A stretch of 27,139 nucleotides of DNA, taken from CAZUMH01 sp964621645. GTDB taxonomy: Bacteria; Zhuqueibacterota; QNDG01; JAGLOF01. A program made the position numbers and the translations under genes. Positions 22,711 through 27,139 of this stretch are shown piece after piece (the stretch's first letter is position 1; the number at the start of each line of letters is the position of its first letter). The stretch spans positions 1 to 27,139 of the forward strand of contig CAZUMH010000040.1 of NCBI GenBank assembly GCA_964621645.1, given 5' to 3'. The notes under the pieces are model-generated. The model ran no database searches. It saw only the letters and a program-made list of their open reading frames with translations, and was not told the origin of the DNA.

Positions 22711-23785
22711 GGCATTATTGACGCTTGCACATATCCCCGGTGTGGGCCCGAACCGCATGCGGAAGCTTATCGCTCATTTCGGTACGCCCGAAGGGGTACT
22801 GTCGGCTTCTCCGTCGGAACTTAAAGCGACCCGTTCACTGGATGAGAAGACTGCTCAAAACTTTGCGGCCGGGATCGATAATTCGTTCGCCGGCAGGCAG
22901 CTCTCTCTCATGGAAAAACACGGCGTGAGATTGATCTCCTTCTGGGATGAGGACTATCCCTCCCTGCTTAAGACGATTTATGATCCCCCCACACTCCTTT
23001 TCGTGCGGGGAGAGACGGAGCTGCTGAACGGTAATTGTCTGGCCGTGGTGGGAATGCGGGCCTCGTCGCAATACGGGCAATGGGCTGCCAAACACTTTTC
23101 CAGTGAGCTGTCCCGAAGGTCTGTGACGGTGGTGAGCGGCCTGGCCAGAGGAATAGACACCCAGGCTCACTGGGGAGGACTTTCCGGTCCCGGTTCCACT
23201 GTAGCGGTGTTGGGCTGTGGTGTTGATATTGTCTATCCGCCGGAAAATAACAAACTGTACGCTGCGGTGGCGGAGCGGGGTGCCCTGATCTCGGAGTTCC
23301 CTCTTGGGACGGAGCCCATGGCCGGATATTTTCCCCGCCGCAACCGTATCATCAGCGGACTGAGTCTGGGGACGCTGGTGGTCGAGGCGGGTGAGAAGAG
23401 CGGCGCATTAATCACGGCCTACATGGCCTTGGACCAGGGCAGGGAAGTGTTTGCCGTGCCGGGAGAGATCCGCAGCGTCAAGACGAGAGGCTGCCACCGC
23501 CTCATTAAACAGGGGGCCATCCTGGTGGAAAACTGTGAAGATATTCTGGCCGGCCTGCGACTTACGTTACCCTCGCCGGAGGGGAGATCGGTTCAGCCGG
23601 AGAGGCCCACCCTGGTTGAAAAAGAAGAGGATCTTCTCACCGGTCTGGCAACCGAGCCCATACATGTGGATGAACTGGCCACCGGCAGCAGCAGCACAAC
23701 GTCGGAGGTCCTGGCCCTGCTTCTTTCCCTGGAGCTGAAAGGATATGTGAGGCAGCTGCCGGGTAAAATGTTTGTAAGGGTATGA
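22700..23785 (+). CDS. dprA: DNA-processing protein DprA
   Basis: 361 residues. It loads RecA onto incoming single-stranded DNA during natural transformation. It has an N-terminal helix-hairpin-helix/SAM-like part (LAHIPGVGPNRMRKLI), the Rossmann-like DprA core with VVGMRASSQYGQ (116-127), SGLARGID (146-153) and FPRRNRIISGLS, and a C-terminal winged helix (about 300-361). The start ATG at 22700 has GGAAGGGAG just upstream and overlaps the end of obg, so the genes are coupled. The stop is TGA, again showing that UGA terminates here. Its presence does not prove competence, since dprA is widespread. Confidence 0.95.
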   Translation: MNHKALLTLAHIPGVGPNRMRKLIAHFGTPEGVLSASPSELKATRSLDEKTAQNFAAGIDNSFAGRQLSLMEKHGVRLISFWDEDYPSLLKTIYDPPTLLFVRGETELLNGNCLAVVGMRASSQYGQWAAKHFSSELSRRSVTVVSGLARGIDTQAHWGGLSGPGSTVAVLGCGVDIVYPPENNKLYAAVAERGALISEFPLGTEPMAGYFPRRNRIISGLSLGTLVVEAGEKSGALITAYMALDQGREVFAVPGEIRSVKTRGCHRLIKQGAILVENCEDILAGLRLTLPSPEGRSVQPERPTLVEKEEDLLTGLATEPIHVDELATGSSSTTSEVLALLLSLELKGYVRQLPGKMFVRV

Positions 23786-23788
23786 TGC

Positions 23789-24910
23789 ATGAAATCACCG
23801 GTCGCTATTATCAGCTGCAAGGTCTATGAGAAAGAAGCGGTGACCGCTGGAATAGAGCGAGCCCTTGCCGCTCTGGGCGGTTTGAATACGATGGTACGGG
23901 CCGGACAAACGGTGTTGCTTAAACCGAACATGCTGTCGGCCCGGGAGCCGGAGAGAGGGGTAACCACTCATCCTCTGATTCTGGAAGCGGTGATCAATCA
24001 GGTCAAAGCCCTGGGCGCTAAAGTCGTGGTCGGTGACAGTCCCTCCGGCGCCATTAAAGGAGTGGAGCGCTGCTGGCGCAACACCGGCTTTCAGGAAGTC
24101 TGCCGGCGTTCAGGAGTAGACCTCATCAATTTTGAAGCAGGAGGCACTGAAGTCCGGCGGGTGAATGGCCAGGACTATCACCTGGCCCGGGCTGTGTTGG
24201 AAGCGGATGTGGTCATTAATCTTCCCAAAATGAAGACGCACGGCTTTACCCTGTACACCGGAGCCATCAAGAATTTATTCGGCACTCTGCCTGGGCTGCA
24301 GAAGGCTAATTTTCACAAATTGTTTCCCCATCCTCTGGTATTCAGTGAACGGCTGGTGGATATTTACTCCTGTGTGAAGCCGGCCCTGCATATCATGGAC
24401 GGGATCACGGCCATGGAGGGTAACGGGCCGGCCACCGGACAGCTGACGCATCCCGGTCTTATTCTGGCTTCCCCGGATGGAGTCGCCCTGGACGCGATGG
24501 CCAGCGGGATCATGGGATTCAGACAGGGAGAGATCGACACGGTGCGGATCGCGGCCGAGCGGGGGCTGGGCCAGGTTGACAGCGAAAACATTGATGTGAA
24601 AGGCGACGCTATCGATCTCAGCCGGATCGCACCGTTTTCCCTGCCCTCCAACCATCTCGTCAAACTGGTCCCACAGTCCCTGATGCGGTTGGTGGCCAAG
24701 CTGATCTGGGTAAAGCCCGAGGCCGATCGGGATATCTGCGTGGGTTGTGAAGACTGCGCCCGCAGCTGTCCGGTCGATGCCATCCGGATGGAGGGGGGGT
24801 ATCCAGTAATGGACTATGATAAATGCATCAACTGTCTTTGTTGCAATGAGACCTGCTCCTACGGAGCAATCAGGCAGAAGCTGAGCTGGCTGGCGAGGAA
24901 AATCGGATAA
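23789..24910 (+). CDS. DUF362 protein with C-terminal 2[4Fe-4S] ferredoxin domain
   Basis: 373 residues. The DUF362 domain (about 5-300) has VLLKPNMLSAREPERGVTTHP, VVGDSPSG, VINLPKMKTHGFTLYTGAIKNLFG and LDAMASGIMG. The C-terminus has two 4Fe-4S motifs, CVGCEDCARSCP (Cys317, 320, 323, 327) and CINCLCCNETC (Cys346, 349, 352, 356). A short hydrophobic helix (about 296-308) precedes the ferredoxin part. Family members are iron-sulfur proteins found in anaerobes; no reaction is established that I can name. The ATG lies 3 nt after dprA. It may use electrons from ferredoxin made by PFOR, but that is speculation. Confidence 0.9.
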   Translation: MKSPVAIISCKVYEKEAVTAGIERALAALGGLNTMVRAGQTVLLKPNMLSAREPERGVTTHPLILEAVINQVKALGAKVVVGDSPSGAIKGVERCWRNTGFQEVCRRSGVDLINFEAGGTEVRRVNGQDYHLARAVLEADVVINLPKMKTHGFTLYTGAIKNLFGTLPGLQKANFHKLFPHPLVFSERLVDIYSCVKPALHIMDGITAMEGNGPATGQLTHPGLILASPDGVALDAMASGIMGFRQGEIDTVRIAAERGLGQVDSENIDVKGDAIDLSRIAPFSLPSNHLVKLVPQSLMRLVAKLIWVKPEADRDICVGCEDCARSCPVDAIRMEGGYPVMDYDKCINCLCCNETCSYGAIRQKLSWLARKIG

Positions 24911-24932
24911 TTTATTAACAGGAGCCGACGTT

Positions 24933-27020
24933 ATGTCTACGGAGGAACGGACTACTCCTCAGAACTTCATTCGTTCGATAATCGACGAGGATATTAAAAA
25001 CGGTAAGAACGGGGGCCGGGTTGTGACCCGTTTTCCTCCAGAACCCAACGGATATCTGCATATCGGTCACGCCAAGTCCATCTGTTTGAATTTCGGCCTG
25101 GCCCGGGATTACGGCGGCTTGTGTAATCTCCGTTTTGACGACACCAATCCCGCCAAGGAAGAAGATGAGTACGTCAACTCCATCATCGAGGATGTGAAAT
25201 GGCTGGGATTCGACTGGGGCGACAGGCTCTTCTTCGCCTCGGACTATTTTGAACAAATGTATCAATACGCCGAACAGTTGATTCAACAAGGGGCCGCTTA
25301 CGTCTGCGATCTCTCGGCTGAAGAGATACGGGAATACCGCGGCACCCTGACCGAGCCCGGCAAGGAATGCCCTTACAGGAACAGATCCATCAATGAGAAC
25401 CTGGATCTCTTCCGGCGCATGCGCCGGGGGGAATTCCCGGACGGCAGCAGGGTCCTGAGGGCCAAAATAGACATGGGCTCTCCCAATTTGAATATGCGGG
25501 ATCCGGTGATGTACCGCATTCTGCACGCCTCGCATCACCGCACCGGTGACGACTGGTGTATCTATCCCATGTATGACTGGGCCCACGGACTGGAAGATTC
25601 CATCGAAGGGGTAACCCATTCCATCTGCACCCTGGAGTTTGAGGCTCATCGACCGCTTTACGACTGGTTCCTGGATCAATTGGGAGTGCACCATCCCCAG
25701 CAGATCGAATTCGCCAGACTCAATCTCACTTACACGGTCATGAGTAAGCGCAAACTGCTGGAATTGGTGAGGGAAGGACACGTTGACGGCTGGGACGATC
25801 CCCGCATGCCGACGGTCTGCGGACTGCGCCGGCGGGGCTACACTCCCGAATCCATTCGTGTGTTCGCGGACCGCATCGGTCTGGCGAAAAGGGACAGCAC
25901 GGTGGATATGGCTCTTCTGGAATACTGTATCCGCGAAGATCTCAACAAGCGCGCCCCCCGGGTCATGGCCGTGCTGCGTCCGCTTAAAGTAGTCATTACC
26001 AACTATCCTGAGGGAAAAACGGAGTTGCTGGAGGCGATAAACAATCCGGAGGACGCTTCCGCCGGAACCCGCCAGGTACCGTTTTCCCGCGAACTCTACA
26101 TAGAGGAGGATGACTTCCGGGAAGAGCCGCCGCCCCGCTACTACCGGCTGGCTCCTGGACGCGAAGTGCGGCTGCGTTACGCCTATTTCATCACTTGTCA
26201 GGATGTCATCAAGGATGAGCATGACCGAATTGTGGAACTGCGCTGTACCTACGATCCCGCCACCCGGGGAGGCGACTCTCCGGACGGCCGCAAGGTAAAG
26301 GGCACGCTGCACTGGGTTTCGGCCGCCCACGCCGTCTCGGCGGAAGTCCATCTCTATGACCGGCTCTTTCTGGATGAGAATCCTCTGGCCGCGGCCGGGG
26401 AAGATTACCTCGCATTTCTCAACCCCGGGTCTCTGACGATCCTTAAAGACTGCAAACTGGAACAGTCCCTGGCCTCTCCGGATTCCTTCGTGGGGTATCA
26501 ATTTGAGCGGAAAGGATATTTCTGCCTCGATTCCCGCTATTCACGGCCGGATGCGCTGGTATTCAACCGCACCGTGTCTTTGAAAGATTCCTGGGCTAAG
26601 ATAGAGAAGTCCCAAAAGGAACAGAAATCCGGGATTGGGAAGAAAACATCCTCTCCCGCGAAGGAGAATAATACGATGAAACCCGAGGGGGATCATATCA
26701 GTATCCAGGATTTTGCCAAGGTGGATTTACGGGCCGGACTGATCCTGGAAGCTTCCCAGGTGGAAGGTGCGAACAAGCTCATCAGGCTCAGCGTGGATCT
26801 GGGAGAGAAGAAACCGCGGCAGATCTTTGCTGGTATCAAATCATCCTACCCTGATCAGGAAGTTCTCAAGGGAAAGATGGTGGTTGTGGTGGCCAATCTG
26901 GCTCCGCGTACGCTGCCTTTCGGTGTTTCGGAAGCGATGGTCCTTTCCGGAGGCAAGGAAGGCGGTCTTGCAGTCATTGGTTTCGACAGAGAGGTAAAAC
27001 CAGGGGATAAGGTGTCCTAA
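24933..27020 (+). CDS. glnS: Glutaminyl-tRNA synthetase fused to a MetRS-type tRNA-binding domain
   Basis: 695 residues, against about 550-570 for ordinary GlnRS. The class I core has PPEPNGYLHIGH (35-46), the RFDDTNP motif and VMSKR (269-273) as the KMSKS equivalent. The anticodon-binding beta-barrels run to about 560. A charged linker (561-585, rich in K, E and S) leads to a 110-residue EMAP-II/Trbp111-like domain: ISIQDFAKVDLRAGLILEA, RQIFAGIKSSYPD and VVVVANLAPRTLPFGVSEAM, closely resembling the C-terminal appendix of MetRS. The extra domain probably binds tRNA and raises affinity. The start ATG has AGGAG 8 nt upstream, 22 nt after the DUF362 gene. Direct charging of tRNA-Gln by this enzyme suggests the transamidation route is not required for Gln. 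Confidence 0.95.
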   Translation: MSTEERTTPQNFIRSIIDEDIKNGKNGGRVVTRFPPEPNGYLHIGHAKSICLNFGLARDYGGLCNLRFDDTNPAKEEDEYVNSIIEDVKWLGFDWGDRLFFASDYFEQMYQYAEQLIQQGAAYVCDLSAEEIREYRGTLTEPGKECPYRNRSINENLDLFRRMRRGEFPDGSRVLRAKIDMGSPNLNMRDPVMYRILHASHHRTGDDWCIYPMYDWAHGLEDSIEGVTHSICTLEFEAHRPLYDWFLDQLGVHHPQQIEFARLNLTYTVMSKRKLLELVREGHVDGWDDPRMPTVCGLRRRGYTPESIRVFADRIGLAKRDSTVDMALLEYCIREDLNKRAPRVMAVLRPLKVVITNYPEGKTELLEAINNPEDASAGTRQVPFSRELYIEEDDFREEPPPRYYRLAPGREVRLRYAYFITCQDVIKDEHDRIVELRCTYDPATRGGDSPDGRKVKGTLHWVSAAHAVSAEVHLYDRLFLDENPLAAAGEDYLAFLNPGSLTILKDCKLEQSLASPDSFVGYQFERKGYFCLDSRYSRPDALVFNRTVSLKDSWAKIEKSQKEQKSGIGKKTSSPAKENNTMKPEGDHISIQDFAKVDLRAGLILEASQVEGANKLIRLSVDLGEKKPRQIFAGIKSSYPDQEVLKGKMVVVVANLAPRTLPFGVSEAMVLSGGKEGGLAVIGFDREVKPGDKVS
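26661..27020 (+). other. Possible internal start giving a free tRNA-binding protein
   Basis: Inside glnS, AAGGAG (26661-26666) is followed after 9 nt by ATG (26676) in the same frame, exactly in the linker before the MetRS-type domain. Initiation there would make a 114-residue protein like Trbp111 or CsaA. This is also what the junction of two formerly separate genes would look like after loss of the first stop codon. Confidence 0.45.
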
Positions 27021-27036
27021 ATTGGGCAAAAAAAGA

Positions 27037-27065
27037 TTGATTTGACCTGGCAGAATTAGTATATT
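27037..27065 (+). promoter_or_regulatory. Sigma-70-type promoter for tRNA-Ser
   Basis: TTGATT (27037-27042), a 17-nt spacer, then TATATT (27060-27065). It ends 12 nt before the first base of the tRNA, so transcription would start just upstream of the mature 5' end. Confidence 0.65.
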
Positions 27066-27077
27066 GCATCGCTTTAA

Positions 27078-27139
27078 GGAGGGCTAGTCCTAATTGGTAA
27101 GGCAGCGGTCTTGAAAACCGCCGGGTTCACGCCCATGGG
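27078..27139 (+). tRNA. tRNA-Ser(UGA), 3' end cut by window edge
   Basis: The acceptor 5' strand GGAGGGC (27078-27084) is followed by a D arm with GG in the loop. The anticodon stem GCGGT/ACCGC encloses loop CTTGAAA with anticodon TGA at 27112-27114, which reads UCA. A long class II variable arm (GGG-TTCACG-CCC) follows, typical of tRNA-Ser, and the T stem begins before the window ends. It is not tRNA-Sec, which would carry TCA and an extended acceptor/D arm. Confidence 0.88.

Noticed and set aside
24915..26501. 528-codon open frame on the minus strand opposite glnS
   Set aside because: It mirrors the codon bias of glnS, has no ribosome-binding site or recognised motif, and glnS is certain.
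1..27139. UGA reassigned to Trp or Gly across the genome (as in codes 4 or 25)
   Set aside because: fusA and dprA end at UGA at their expected family C-termini, and no other gene has internal UGA codons.
27078..27139. The terminal tRNA as tRNA-Sec
   Set aside because: Its anticodon is TGA, which reads the serine codon UCA; tRNA-Sec would show TCA. The arm lengths fit an ordinary class II tRNA-Ser.

Overview
This window comes from a Gram-negative bacterium, probably anaerobic or microaerophilic and related to the FCB group (Marinimicrobia, Calditrichota, Zixibacteria-like lineages). I infer this from gene content, without a tree. The supporting genes are a secreted Asp-box propeller with a type IX-like C-terminal sorting domain, two PorV/PorQ-like outer-membrane proteins, an ExbB-ExbD-ExbD-TonB operon, a pyruvate:ferredoxin oxidoreductase and an EF-G of the spd/mitochondrial EF-G1 type. 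Most of the window is densely coding, moderately GC-rich and ordinary. Several promoters share one form, TTGAnT-N17-TAnATT.

Layout: ligA (NAD-dependent DNA ligase) runs leftward off the window from 1986. It is divergent from fusA (EF-G), which is followed by a small RecA-fold ATPase of unknown role and a terminator. A leftward two-gene cassette (8008 to 5178) encodes an exported TlpA/thioredoxin-like protein and a secreted LamG plus beta-propeller protein. The cassette lies between two same-orientation copies of a short palindromic repeat, the right one with perfect 19-bp terminal inverted repeats. Next come a DUF1080 lipoprotein, the large PFOR gene, and a cell-surface operon (Asp-rich three-repeat exported protein, Asp-box propeller with sorting domain, two PorV-like proteins). 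These are followed by an isocitrate/isopropylmalate-type dehydrogenase, the exbB-exbD-exbD-tonB operon, obg-dprA-(DUF362 ferredoxin protein)-glnS, and a truncated tRNA-Ser(UGA) at the right edge.

The most interesting signal is the TlpA-like gene (7436-8008, minus). Its frame is interrupted by one UGA exactly where the first cysteine of the thioredoxin CxxC motif should be, giving UxxC. A hairpin with a G-starting loop lies 18 nt downstream of the UGA, as expected of a bacterial SECIS element. The downstream frame is intact, the ribosome-binding site is good and the next gene is translationally coupled. UGA is used as a true stop by fusA and dprA, so the code is not globally reassigned. I read this as an exported selenocysteine thiol-disulfide protein in an operon with a LamG/propeller partner.

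A second unusual gene is glnS. Glutaminyl-tRNA synthetase is fused to a MetRS-type (Trbp111/EMAP-II-like) tRNA-binding domain, and an in-frame Shine-Dalgarno plus ATG just before that domain suggests it may also be made alone.
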